Source of the DNA: Mesoaciditoga sp.
GTDB taxonomy: Bacteria > Thermotogota > Thermotogae > Mesoaciditogales > Mesoaciditogaceae
DNA: 38,932 bases
Direction of reading: 5' to 3'
Assembly (NCBI GenBank): GCA_015489955.1
Contig: WFYR01000102.1
Location: forward strand, 1-38,932
Of the stretch, positions 1-8,468 are shown piece by piece. The position numbers and the translations under genes were made by a program. The notes under the pieces were generated by a model. The model saw only the letters and a program-made list of their open reading frames with translations, was not told the DNA's origin and ran no database searches. Position 1 is the first letter of the stretch. Every line of letters starts with the position of its first letter.

Positions 1-72
1 CACACCCTCATCTAAAAGGTTTTTATTCGTCAATATGTCTAAAATCCAAAAGATTTCGTGGTAATATTTCAA
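1..72 (-). CDS. Possible 5' end of a gene leaving the window (partial)
   Basis: On the minus strand the frame is open from about position 110 to the window edge. It reads residues such as KYYHEIFWILDILTNK, with ordinary amino-acid composition. There is no ATG or GTG; the best available start is a TTG at 72, without a clear ribosome binding site. If real, it would be divergent from the oxidoreductase gene at 117. I do not recognise the protein. It may equally be a chance open frame. Confidence 0.22.
   Translation of the reverse strand, partial: MKYYHEIFWILDILTNKNLLDEGV
59..67 (+). promoter_or_regulatory. Possible extended -10 promoter for the oxidoreductase-sbcDC operon
   Basis: TGG followed directly by TAATAT matches the extended -10 form seen at better promoters in this window. 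No convincing -35 lies 17 bases upstream. It would start transcription about 40 bases before the gene at 117. Confidence 0.3.
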
Positions 73-116
73 TGTGGTCTTGAGTGCTTCTTTGTTTGAA
101 AGGGGGAAGCAAAATC

Positions 117-1388
117 ATGAAAATAGCGGTTGTGGGATTTGGAGCCGCAGCAATAGGCTTTATTAGTGAGCTTGTTGGTACTTCACATGAAATTCATATT
201 TTCGAGCGTTCAAAAGACGTTTACAGCGCGAGTATAAGCGGCGTGAGATCGGATGGAAAGTTGTTCATTTCCAACGATATGGGCGGAGATATCGAAATAC
301 CACTTTCGCTTCAAAAAGAAGTCGTTGATTACTACACGTCCAAACTGGAGAGAGATGAAAGGAACAACATCAAGAGAGGATTATCATTTTCCGAAGAATC
401 GCCTTTTTTCGATCGCTTTTATTCCGAGGGTTTCGAACCGGTAAAATCTGAATTTTTTCACATCGGTACCGACAAGTTGCCCGTTATCTTGAAAAAGATA
501 TACGATGAGTTTTCCAAAGCTTCCAACATTCATTTTCACTTCAGCACAAGAGTCGATGATGTGATAATTCAAAACGGAAAAGCGAAAGTGAAATCCGAAA
601 ATTTCGAAGATATCTTTGACATGGCGGTAATTTCCGTTGGAAGAAGTGGACACGTGCTGATCAAAAAAATCGTAGAAAGGGATCCGCCACTCGTACTTTC
701 TGGTAACGTTGTAGACGTGGGCGTAAGGTATGAAGTGCCAAACCACGTGGTTAAAGAGTTAAACGAAGAGATGTACGAATTCAAAGTGCGCATGCGCGCG
801 AAAACGGGCTACATGGTTCGAACGTTTTGTAACAACCCTTCTGGAAAAGTCGTCCTGGAAGAATACGATGACTTCGTTACCGTTAACGGTCATTCAACTT
901 CTGTCGCTTCAAGTGAAAATACGAACTTTGCCATTCTATGTAGCACTTCTTTCACAGAGCCATTCAATGATCCTATAGGGTACGGATCTTACATAGCAAA
1001 ACTTGGAAACATATTGGCAGGCGGTAGAAAAGTTCTGGTTCAAACTTACGAAGATTTTGTAAATTGTAAAAGAACGAAAAAGCTTGGCCGTGTCAAGCCA
1101 ACTTTGAATGAAAACTCTTGCGTTTTGGGAGATGTGAATTTAGTCCTTCCGAGAAGAATTGCGCTTTCCATTTCCGAATTCGTACGAAAATTGGGAAACG
1201 TCGTTGAGGGCTTGTCTTATCCAGACAATCTTCTTTACGCTGTTGAGGTGAAATTCTACAGCAACAAACTCAACAATGAAAAGTATGAAAATTTGAAATT
1301 CATTGGTGATTGCAGCGGATATACACGCTCAATAACATACGCGACCGCCCACGGAAAGATGCTCGCAAGGAATTTTGGAGATGCTTGA
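117..1388 (+). CDS. FAD-dependent oxidoreductase (COG2509-like)
   Basis: A 423-residue protein predicted to bind FAD in the cytoplasm; the substrate is unknown. The N-terminus has a Rossmann dinucleotide-binding fold with the glycine-rich pattern VVGFGAAAIGF at residues 5-15. The C-terminus has a second FAD-contacting motif, GDCSGYTRSITYATAHG, from residue 397. This arrangement is typical of the COG2509 'uncharacterised FAD-dependent dehydrogenase' family, which is about this long or longer. I chose ATG 117 over the in-frame upstream start at 84 because AGGGGG lies just before it and the Rossmann strand then begins at residue 2. The next gene, sbcD, starts 3 bases after the stop, so the two are almost certainly co-transcribed. 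A role in DNA repair is not implied by the family; the linkage may be incidental. Confidence 0.8.
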   Translation: MKIAVVGFGAAAIGFISELVGTSHEIHIFERSKDVYSASISGVRSDGKLFISNDMGGDIEIPLSLQKEVVDYYTSKLERDERNNIKRGLSFSEESPFFDRFYSEGFEPVKSEFFHIGTDKLPVILKKIYDEFSKASNIHFHFSTRVDDVIIQNGKAKVKSENFEDIFDMAVISVGRSGHVLIKKIVERDPPLVLSGNVVDVGVRYEVPNHVVKELNEEMYEFKVRMRAKTGYMVRTFCNNPSGKVVLEEYDDFVTVNGHSTSVASSENTNFAILCSTSFTEPFNDPIGYGSYIAKLGNILAGGRKVLVQTYEDFVNCKRTKKLGRVKPTLNENSCVLGDVNLVLPRRIALSISEFVRKLGNVVEGLSYPDNLLYAVEVKFYSNKLNNEKYENLKFIGDCSGYTRSITYATAHGKMLARNFGDA

Positions 1389-1390
1389 AC

Positions 1391-2608
1391 ATGAAAATAC
1401 TTCATTGTAGCGATCTGCATCTTGGCAGAAAGCCAATGGGCTTTGTCATGTCTGAGTACTCGCAAAAAAGGTATGAAGATTATTTTAGAGCTTTTGAATT
1501 CATAATCGATGAGGCTATTGAAGAAAAAGTTGACGTTGTTGTTGTAAGTGGAGACCTATTCGATAGAAAAGAGCTCTCTCCAGACGTTTTAGAAAGAACA
1601 GAAAAATCTCTGAAAAAATTGAAGAACAATGAAATTCAAACTATATGCGTGGAAGGAAATCATGACAGAACATTCAAGGGAGACGAAAAATCGTGGCTGG
1701 AATACCTTTCGGAAGAGGAATTCATTTACTTTTTAGAGCCTTTTGTTTCCGAAGACGGAAAAATATCGTACCTTCCATGGGATGGAAAGAAAGGTTCGTA
1801 CATTCAAATAGGATCTATACGATTCTACGGTGTTGGTTACCAGGGATTCCAATTTCTGGAATACGTGAGAGAACTTGTGGCGAACTTGGATTTGAACTAT
1901 CAAAATATCGTTTTAATGCACACGTCAGTTGGGGATCCTGAAACGATTATGGGATGTGTCAGAAAAAAAGATCTGATTGAACTCAGCCAAAAGTGCGTTT
2001 ACATCGCTGGAGGTCACATCCACACAAAACAGGCATTTGAAGACATGCATCTCTTCGTTCCGGGGGCTCCAGAATATTGGGACATAGGCGAAAGAGGAGA
2101 AAAAGGATTTTTCATTTACGAAAGTGCAAATGATAAAGTGACTTTTCACGAATCGAAAAGAAGAAAAAAAATAGAAACTTTTATGAATCTCAACGATGGA
2201 TCGAGCGACTCTTTTTTTCGTGAACTTAAAAAATCTCTCGAAAAAAACAAGGTGGAAAAAGGATGCCTTTACGTTTTGAACGTGCGAATTCCGTTCGGCG
2301 TCTTTTTAGATGTTGATACGAAGGATGTGGAAAGAAAAATAGAAAAAATGGGCGCGCTTAAAGCCTGGGTCAAAATAAATCTTTCCAATTCTTCTTTTGA
2401 AAAGGAAACAGAATTAGTTGATGAAGTCCAAAAGATAGAAGAAGAAATTGTAAAAGAAAATCCCTTTTTCGCATCCCATTCCCGTGAAACTGTCCAAGCC
2501 TTGAACAAGTTAAAAACCATTCACGATTCACAAAACCTTGAAGATTCATTTCAGGTTCTGGAAAAGCTTTTCGCATTTTTTGGAGGAAGAAAAAATGAAG
2601 ATAAATAG
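1391..2608 (+). CDS. sbcD: SbcD/Mre11-type DNA repair nuclease subunit
   Basis: A 405-residue calcineurin-like metallophosphoesterase, the nuclease subunit that works with SbcC (Rad50) in processing DNA ends and hairpins. The metal ligands are visible in order: D8 and H10 in CSDLHLG, D55 in GDLFDRKE, N90-H91-D92 in EGNHD, H177 in MHTSVGD, and H209/H211 in GGHIH. The remaining C-terminal third, from about residue 260, is the less conserved cap and Rad50-binding part. The start ATG 1391 follows GGAG at 1377-1380 and begins MKILHCSDLHLG, as expected for the family. The gene lies 2 bases after the oxidoreductase stop and overlaps sbcC by 14 bases, which suggests translational coupling and equal production of the two subunits. 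Confidence 0.93.
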   Translation: MKILHCSDLHLGRKPMGFVMSEYSQKRYEDYFRAFEFIIDEAIEEKVDVVVVSGDLFDRKELSPDVLERTEKSLKKLKNNEIQTICVEGNHDRTFKGDEKSWLEYLSEEEFIYFLEPFVSEDGKISYLPWDGKKGSYIQIGSIRFYGVGYQGFQFLEYVRELVANLDLNYQNIVLMHTSVGDPETIMGCVRKKDLIELSQKCVYIAGGHIHTKQAFEDMHLFVPGAPEYWDIGERGEKGFFIYESANDKVTFHESKRRKKIETFMNLNDGSSDSFFRELKKSLEKNKVEKGCLYVLNVRIPFGVFLDVDTKDVERKIEKMGALKAWVKINLSNSSFEKETELVDEVQKIEEEIVKENPFFASHSRETVQALNKLKTIHDSQNLEDSFQVLEKLFAFFGGRKNEDK

Positions 2609-5456
2609 CGTTGAACTTGAAAGCTTCAAAACACACGTTAAAAGTAAAGTGAGCTTTTCGAAAGGGTTAAACCTGATACTGGGACAAAATGGTGCCGGAA
2701 AAAGCAGCATCCTGCAAGCCATTGGTTTCGCTCTGGCAAATGCCAAAGTGGAAGGAAGCTACAAAGATTTCATAACAAATTTTAATGAAAGCAGAACGGC
2801 ACTCGTGAAGGTATCTTTTACAGGCCAGGATGGTCTTGAATACTCGATCGTAAGAAAAATAAACGAAAATCATACCACATGGGATCTTCTTTCCCCTGGT
2901 GGAACGGTATGGAAAACACAAAATAAAGTCGTAACCGTTCTAAAAGAACTTACCGGAATTCACGGCAAAATGGATGACATGTACAAACGCGTTATAATCG
3001 CCCATCAGAATGATATGACATCCGTTTTTTTAATGACAGCTTCACAACGAAAGAAATTCTTCGATGAACTTTTCAACACACAGGTGTATAAAGAAATGTA
3101 CAATTCCGAATTGAAAGCTTACAGCGATAAAGTCGAAAAAATGGAAATAGAACTTGATTTCAAACGAGATTCTTTGAAAAAAGAAACTGAAGAACTGGAA
3201 GGGTTGGAAAAAAAACAAAATGAACTTTCAAAAAAATTAGAGGAAAACAATCGCATTTTTAACAAATTTTCAGCCGACAAGCTCTTAAAAGAAGAAAAAT
3301 TAAAAGAATATGAAATGATGCGGAACGAAATCGAAAAGCTCAAAACGACTAAAACAGAAAAAGAAAAGAGAAAAGAGAGTGCAAAGAAGAATCTGAACGA
3401 GTTAAACCAAAATTTGAAAAAAGCCATCGAAGCGGAAAAAACGTGTGAAAATTACAAATCATACCACGATGAATACGAAAAACTTTACGAACAACTTGAA
3501 GCGGAACAAAGTATTCTTATTGCTGATGAAAAAAAGTTAGAAGCTCTCAGAGAAGAAGAAAAAGAGTTGTCCGCCTTGAAAAATGAAAGAGAAAAGCTGC
3601 TTGTCAACCTTTCATCCTTCCAAAAAAGGAAAGAAGAAGTAAAAGTGGAAATAAACACCTTAAGAGCGCAAATATCAAATAAAGAAAAGACTTTATTCGA
3701 TGTGGAAAAAGAGTATATCACCCTTACTCAAGACTACAATGAAAAAATGAATTGTTTGAAAAAAAAAGAAACTTTTCAGAAGAAAATTGAAAACACAATA
3801 AAGAAACTTTCAAAAATAGAAGCCGCGAAAAACGAGCTAACGAAAGATAAAATCCAGTTTTCAAACGAAGAACTTGAAAGATTAGAAAAAAAAGTAAACG
3901 AGGCAAAATCCATAAAAGAAAATCTCGAAAGCTTAAGTGCCCAAAAATATTCTCTCATCGAAAAACTCAATAATCTAAACAACGCCGAAAATTCTTTGAG
4001 TGGTGGGACGTGCCCGCTTTTAAACGAAAAATGCTTGAATTTGGATGGAAAAGACGTTTCTTTTTACTTTAATGAAAAGAAAATGAATTTGAAAAAGGAA
4101 ATCGAAGTTTTGAGCTCAAAGATCGAAAATATGGAAAATGAAATGAAAAACGCAAAAAAAGCGGAAACAAAGTTGATAGAAGAGAGAAAAAATGAAGAAC
4201 TCTTTCAAAAAAAATTGGAAAGAATTAACGAGCTTGAAGAAGAAGAAAAAACTTTGCTTGAAGGGATAAAAGACATTTTAAAAGTGGAAGAATTATCTTC
4301 CAAAAAAATTGAGAAAGTAAACGATGAAAAACGAAAAGAGGTAGAAATCTTAAAAGCAGAAATTAACTCACTGGCGGGAAAAAAGGAAGAGATCAAGAAA
4401 AGAAAAGAAATGTTAAAAAAAGATCTGAAAGATCTGAAAAATGGCATTCGTTCAAAAGAAGAAAGCATTCAAAAGCTTTCGAATTCGGAATATGAAACCA
4501 CAAAAAAGCTAAAAGAGAGCGAAAAAGCTCTCAATGAACTCTCAAAAAATCAAAAAGAACTTGAAGAGTTTCAGATAAAAGTGAAAAAACATAAAGATGA
4601 GATTTTAAAACTGCGCCAAAGGCTCAAAAAATTAAGACCTTTTTACGAAGAGTACAACAAAAAAATAGAAATGGCAAAAGAAGTTGAACGCTTGCTTTCG
4701 AAAGTAAGAGATGAAGAAGAAGAAAAGAAGAAAATAGAAGATGAGTTGAACGAGCTCACAGAAAAAATAGAAAAACTTTCAAAGCTCTACAATGAAGAAA
4801 TACACCTCAATCTCAGGGAAGACACAAATTCAATGAATGAAAAATTAAGAGTGTTGAACTCCGAAATAACAGAAATTAAAGGCGAGTTAATGAGCATAAA
4901 CAGAGAAATTGAAAAATTGAAAGAAAAAAAGAAATTACTCGAAGAAATAGAAAGAGAGATTTCTCTTTTAAAAAAGAAGAAAAAATTCGTTCAGGAATTC
5001 AGGAATATGCTGAATGGAATGGGGGGGAAGGTTGCTGAAAGATACAGAAAATACCTCGCCTCCAAAGCCACTTTCAAGTACAGAGAACTTACCAATAAAG
5101 CCGATAAGATAGAATGGAGAAACGACTACGATGTTCATCTTGTAAGCCAAATAAATGGAAAAATATCGGACAGGAGCTTTTCGCATCTATCAGGAGGAGA
5201 GCAGATGGTAGTGGCTTTGTGTTTGAGAGCCGCCTTAAATGAAATGTTTTCCACTTCTAAATTCGTTATCTTCGACGAACCAACGGTGAATTTAGACGCA
5301 GAACGTAAACGTGCACTATCTGAATACTTACCAAAGCTCTTCAAAGACATGGAACAGGTCATAGTCATAACTCATGATGAGAGTTTTAAAGAAATGGCTG
5401 AAAAGGTCATCTTCGTTGAAAAAATAAACGGTGTAAGCCATGTTGTGAACGATTGA
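2595..5456 (+). CDS. sbcC: SbcC/Rad50-type ATPase
   Basis: A 953-residue SMC-like ATPase, partner of SbcD. Walker A is GQNGAGKSS at residues 30-38. A very long Lys/Glu-rich coiled coil fills roughly residues 170-830. The ABC signature LSGGEQ is at 865-870, Walker B is FVIFDEP at 890-896 with NLD as D-loop, and the H-loop is in VITHDES. At the middle of the coiled coil, where Rad50 proteins carry the CxxC zinc hook, this one has CPLLNEKC (C473 and C480), a CX6C spacing. The start ATG 2595 has GGAGGAAG a few bases upstream and overlaps the end of sbcD. The in-frame ATG at 2538 would lie well inside sbcD and is unlikely. The stop TGA abuts the stop of the convergent gene with no base between them. 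Confidence 0.93.
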   Translation: MKINSVELESFKTHVKSKVSFSKGLNLILGQNGAGKSSILQAIGFALANAKVEGSYKDFITNFNESRTALVKVSFTGQDGLEYSIVRKINENHTTWDLLSPGGTVWKTQNKVVTVLKELTGIHGKMDDMYKRVIIAHQNDMTSVFLMTASQRKKFFDELFNTQVYKEMYNSELKAYSDKVEKMEIELDFKRDSLKKETEELEGLEKKQNELSKKLEENNRIFNKFSADKLLKEEKLKEYEMMRNEIEKLKTTKTEKEKRKESAKKNLNELNQNLKKAIEAEKTCENYKSYHDEYEKLYEQLEAEQSILIADEKKLEALREEEKELSALKNEREKLLVNLSSFQKRKEEVKVEINTLRAQISNKEKTLFDVEKEYITLTQDYNEKMNCLKKKETFQKKIENTIKKLSKIEAAKNELTKDKIQFSNEELERLEKKVNEAKSIKENLESLSAQKYSLIEKLNNLNNAENSLSGGTCPLLNEKCLNLDGKDVSFYFNEKKMNLKKEIEVLSSKIENMENEMKNAKKAETKLIEERKNEELFQKKLERINELEEEEKTLLEGIKDILKVEELSSKKIEKVNDEKRKEVEILKAEINSLAGKKEEIKKRKEMLKKDLKDLKNGIRSKEESIQKLSNSEYETTKKLKESEKALNELSKNQKELEEFQIKVKKHKDEILKLRQRLKKLRPFYEEYNKKIEMAKEVERLLSKVRDEEEEKKKIEDELNELTEKIEKLSKLYNEEIHLNLREDTNSMNEKLRVLNSEITEIKGELMSINREIEKLKEKKKLLEEIEREISLLKKKKKFVQEFRNMLNGMGGKVAERYRKYLASKATFKYRELTNKADKIEWRNDYDVHLVSQINGKISDRSFSHLSGGEQMVVALCLRAALNEMFSTSKFVIFDEPTVNLDAERKRALSEYLPKLFKDMEQVIVITHDESFKEMAEKVIFVEKINGVSHVVND

Positions 5457-6062
5457 TCATGGAATTGGTCTTATTATCCAGGACGAAGGAGTTGCCTTCA
5501 CACTTTGAAACACGATCTTGGAGATTTTGGACGCGTACTCGCTTGCAGATTCGTAATCTGGAAAAACCCCTATGAAGAGCGCGGAAGTATTGGTATATGA
5601 TATTTCAAAAGCTGGAATTTGCTGGTCTCTAAGCATTCTAACGAATTTTAAAACTTTCTTTGGAAAGGCAGAAGAAAGTATTTGAATTGAAAAAGTCGTT
5701 CCAATTCCAGGATAAGCGAGAAAGTATTCTTTTCCCATTTTCGTGATTTCGTAATAATTGTTAAATGAAAGTGCGCTTTTGAAGGCCTTTAAATCTGTTG
5801 AGCTCAAAGTTGTAAGTGGATAGAGTGGAAGAACGCGCGGAGCGTTTTCTAAAAGAACGTTGTAATCGCTCAAAAAAGATGTTGGAATTCTAAAAGAGTT
5901 AAACTGCTCATTTACATGTTTAAAATCATTCAAAAGCGTCTTTGTAACAGCCTCATCGTTTGAAAGCCTTGAATTTAGTTTTTGAATATCTATTCTCGTG
6001 CCAATTGTAATTAACAGGAGCCCAACTCCCACTACGGTTAAAATCACGTCTGTTAAGCTCAT
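5457..6062 (-). CDS. Membrane-anchored protein with SPOR-like C-terminal domain
   Basis: A 201-residue protein of unknown function. One N-terminal membrane segment (about residues 5-22) precedes a soluble part with a short coiled stretch (about 25-55). The last 80 residues look like a SPOR domain: a strand FSIQILSS, a helix of Lys/Arg-rich residues, a strand IPAFEISYT, then LFIGVFPDYESASEYASKI. SPOR domains bind denuded peptidoglycan, often at division sites, so an envelope role on the outer face of the inner membrane is plausible but inferred. Starts at ATG 6062 after GGGGGA. It has its own promoter (6106-6111) and is convergent with sbcC, sharing no spacer. Confidence 0.65.
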   Translation of the reverse strand: MSLTDVILTVVGVGLLLITIGTRIDIQKLNSRLSNDEAVTKTLLNDFKHVNEQFNSFRIPTSFLSDYNVLLENAPRVLPLYPLTTLSSTDLKAFKSALSFNNYYEITKMGKEYFLAYPGIGTTFSIQILSSAFPKKVLKFVRMLRDQQIPAFEISYTNTSALFIGVFPDYESASEYASKISKIVFQSVKATPSSWIIRPIP

Positions 6063-6105
6063 ATTCGTTCCCCCATTTAAAAAATTTCAAAGTTAGCACA
6101 ACACA

Positions 6106-6114
6106 AGTATACCA
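6106..6114 (-). promoter_or_regulatory. Extended -10 promoter for the SPOR-like gene
   Basis: On the minus strand TGG precedes TATACT (hexamer at 6106-6111), the extended -10 form used elsewhere in this window. No good -35 is present. It lies 44 bases upstream of the ATG at 6062 and is divergent from the tRNA promoter. Confidence 0.5.
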
Positions 6115-6141
6115 TTATTCGCAAAAAAATGCCTCTTCCTC

Positions 6142-6170
6142 TTGAATCGCCAAATTTTCTGTGGTAGAAT
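6142..6170 (+). promoter_or_regulatory. Promoter of the tRNA-Gln gene
   Basis: TTGAAT at 6142-6147, a 17-base spacer, and TAGAAT at 6165-6170 preceded by TGG (extended -10). Transcription would start near 6177, about 8 bases before the tRNA. The Omp-alpha promoter has the same -35 and spacer length. Confidence 0.75.
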
Positions 6171-6184
6171 ATAGACAGGTTGAT

Positions 6185-6258
6185 TGCGCGGTAGTGTAAT
6201 GGCAGCACACGGGATTTTGGATCCCGGCGTGGAGGTTCGAATCCTCCCCGCGCAGCCA
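6185..6258 (+). tRNA. tRNA-Gln (anticodon TTG)
   Basis: A complete cloverleaf. The acceptor stem pairs TGCGCGG (6185-6191) with CCGCGCA (6248-6254), with discriminator G6255 and an encoded CCA at 6256-6258. The anticodon stem is CGGGA/TCCCG around loop TTTTGGA, giving anticodon TTG (positions 6217-6219), which reads glutamine CAA and CAG. The T arm is GGAGG-TTCGAAT-CCTCC. A promoter lies just upstream and a terminator about 40 bases downstream, so it is a single-gene unit. Confidence 0.97.
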
Positions 6259-6299
6259 GTGTAAGGATCACAAGTGAGTAGTTCGAGGCGATGTCGAAA

Positions 6300-6325
6300 C
6301 CCCGCATAAAGCGGGGCTTTTTCTT
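6300..6325 (+). terminator. Rho-independent terminator of tRNA-Gln
   Basis: A perfect 6-bp GC stem, CCCCGC/GCGGGG, with loop ATAAA (6306-6310), followed by CTTTTTCTT. It ends the tRNA transcript after a 41-base trailer. Confidence 0.85.
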
Positions 6326-6355
6326 ATCATCTCCTAATGTACGTGAAAGTAACGA

Positions 6356-6656
6356 ACTCACGTTGTGCGTGAAGATTAAGAAGGTAATCGAGATGCAAAG
6401 AAAATCATTCTAAAAGTCCATAAAATCTGAAAAAAGACAAACTCATTAAGTAAATTTGATTTGAACAAAATAATCCATACGTCTTGGATGTCATATCATC
6501 TAGTTTGGGAATAACAAAATTTATTTTTTGCATTTTTCTTTGTGATTCAAGAATTTAAGAGAAAAACAGAAAATTTTATTTCTTATTGAACAAGGCCTTA
6601 TTTACCGTTTTTTTTAGCCTTTTGTTAATTGCTTAACATCGACGCACAACGTGAGT
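6356..6656. repeat. AT-rich segment bounded by 15-bp inverted repeats (MITE-like candidate)
   Basis: This 301-base stretch fills most of the gene-free gap between the tRNA terminator and the chemoreceptor stop. ACTCACGTTGTGCGT at 6356-6370 is repeated in perfect inverted form at 6642-6656. About ten more bases inward show partial similarity, both arms ending in TTAAG. The interior is AT-rich with no credible reading frame. Size, terminal repeats and lack of coding suggest a miniature inverted-repeat element, but I see no clear target-site duplication. A structured transcript or a relic is also possible. Confidence 0.45.
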
Positions 6657-6678
6657 CATTAAAATATTCTCTTATGTA

Positions 6679-8370
6679 CTACTCTTTTTCTTCAATTTTG
6701 AATTCAGAAACTTTCAGGAAAACTTCGTCGGATGCCTTTTTAACTTTTTCTTCTTCTTCTTTTATCTTGGCAATGTAATCAGCTTGAGCGTTTATTTCAT
6801 CATTCGCTTTAACCATCAAATCGCTAACTTCACTCAATTGCGAAGAGGCTTCTTTCACGCTGCTTGCCATTTCTTCCGAAGTGGCGCTTTGCTCTTCTGA
6901 AACTGCGGCCAAATCTTCTGCAGCCGAAGTGACATTGCTCACATCCGTCCTTATTCTGTTGAATATTTCTGAGATCTTTCCCATTTTTTCCAGAACACTT
7001 TCAATAGAGGTAACCATTTTTTTGCTGGAATCCGCGGTCTTTTTGGAGTTTTCTATTATTTCGTTCAAATTCGCAGATATCTTTTCCGTCGATTGCTTTG
7101 TCTCTTCAGCAAGCGCTCTTATCTCATCGGCAACAACCGCAAACCCTTTCCCAGCTTCGCCGGCTCTCGCCGCCTCTATGGCAGCGTTCAAAGCCAACAG
7201 ATTCGTTTGCTCTGCTATAGCGCTTATCGTTTCCAGAATTTCTCCAATGGCATCTACCGAATGTTCTAACGCATCCGCTTTTGCCATCATGTCATTTGAC
7301 TCGTTACCAACCAGACCGATTTCTTCGTTCATGTTTTCCACAACCGTAGCGCCATCATTCGTCTCTTCAAGAATGTTATTCATATTTCCGGAAAGATCTG
7401 TAGCCGAATTCGCAACAGCAACTGCGGAATTTGCCACTTCCTGAACATTATCGTCTATTTGCTGCATAATGGAGGATATTTCTTTTATAACATTGGTTAT
7501 GTTGTCAGTTGTAACTCCCACATTTTTAGATCCTCTTTTAACTTCTTCCAAATTTTCATCCAAAGAATCCATAGAACTTTGAAGATTTTCAACATCCTTA
7601 TGAATGGTAATGGCAAGGTTTTCGATTTTTTCAATGAATTTGTTAACTCCAGCAGATATTTTGCCAATTTCATCGTTGGAAACTATTGGAAGCCTTACGG
7701 TCAAATCTCCGCCTTTTTCTTCGCTTAAAGAGTTGACGACTGCGAGCAATCTTCTCACGGGTTTGTGTATGGTTTTTTCATATATCAGTATAGAAAGGGC
7801 CACTATTACCAATCCAGCTATCATAAACCAGAATTGAATCCATTTCATGACGGAAACTTTTATCTCGCTGTATTCTTGATAATCTAGCACCGCTTTGTTC
7901 ATTTCGCTTAACAACTTCACGTTGTTGTTTATTATATAGTTGAGAGCGTCTTTATCCTTTCCATTGCTTTGAATAACATTTTGAACAGCTTCTTTGAAGG
8001 GGATAAAAAGCTTTTGGACAACTTCAAGCTGATTTTTTATTTTGTCTGTTGGCGCTTTTGGAATAACCGTCCACTTGGTCATTCCGAGATCTAAAGCCAC
8101 TTTTCCTCCATCTTTCAATCCGTTAAGCGTGGTTTCAAAGAGCGATTCCGTATTGCTCAAATTCTTTTCATATGCTGTATTTCCCATGGCAACTATCAAC
8201 GCCTCTTTTGACATTTTTTGAGTAAGCATCCTCTGTCTTCCTGAAAGGTTTACAAGCAACGCATCATCTTTTTGCATGTTTGTGAGCACTACGGTTGAAA
8301 CGTATATTCCTATGAGGAAAGCGGCAAAGATAATCAACGGTATTACGAGTTTTGCCATGATAGATTTCAT
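6679..8370 (-). CDS. Methyl-accepting chemotaxis protein with PilJ-type N-terminal sensor
   Basis: A 563-residue transmembrane chemoreceptor. TM1 is at about residues 8-30, followed by a periplasmic region containing [17 protein letters not shown] (42-58). That sequence is typical of the PilJ / type IV pili chemotaxis transducer N-terminal domain, also related to the NarX sensor. TM2 is at about 177-197, a HAMP linker follows, and then a signalling domain with the invariant hairpin tip [20 protein letters not shown]. It would signal through CheW/CheA to flagella or pili; the ligand is unknown. The start ATG 8370 follows GGGGGAG. A strong promoter lies just upstream, its -35 inside the end of the neighbouring gene, so it can be expressed independently of the glg operon. 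Confidence 0.93.
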   Translation of the reverse strand: MKSIMAKLVIPLIIFAAFLIGIYVSTVVLTNMQKDDALLVNLSGRQRMLTQKMSKEALIVAMGNTAYEKNLSNTESLFETTLNGLKDGGKVALDLGMTKWTVIPKAPTDKIKNQLEVVQKLFIPFKEAVQNVIQSNGKDKDALNYIINNNVKLLSEMNKAVLDYQEYSEIKVSVMKWIQFWFMIAGLVIVALSILIYEKTIHKPVRRLLAVVNSLSEEKGGDLTVRLPIVSNDEIGKISAGVNKFIEKIENLAITIHKDVENLQSSMDSLDENLEEVKRGSKNVGVTTDNITNVIKEISSIMQQIDDNVQEVANSAVAVANSATDLSGNMNNILEETNDGATVVENMNEEIGLVGNESNDMMAKADALEHSVDAIGEILETISAIAEQTNLLALNAAIEAARAGEAGKGFAVVADEIRALAEETKQSTEKISANLNEIIENSKKTADSSKKMVTSIESVLEKMGKISEIFNRIRTDVSNVTSAAEDLAAVSEEQSATSEEMASSVKEASSQLSEVSDLMVKANDEINAQADYIAKIKEEEEKVKKASDEVFLKVSEFKIEEKE

Positions 8371-8439
8371 GTTCTTTCTCCCCCTTCTCTTCGAGTGATT
8401 TTAAGAATTTCATTTATCTTTAAAAATTGATTTATTCTT

Positions 8440-8468
8440 ATTATACCAACTTTTTAAAGCTCTTTCAA
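8440..8468 (-). promoter_or_regulatory. Promoter of the chemoreceptor gene
   Basis: On the minus strand: TTGAAA (8463-8468), a 17-base spacer ending in TGG, and TATAAT (8440-8445). The -35 overlaps the last codons of the upstream gene. It is the best consensus promoter in the window. Confidence 0.8.

Noticed and set aside
2546-5368. Many long Ser/Phe-rich frames opposite sbcC and other genes
   Set aside because: They are the antisense of Lys/Glu-rich coiled-coil coding sequence, with no ribosome binding sites or recognisable domains.
6336-6676. ATGTAC on both sides of the inverted-repeat segment as a target-site duplication
   Set aside because: The copies lie 13 and 17 bases from the repeat ends rather than adjacent, and a 6-mer match in this region can occur by chance.
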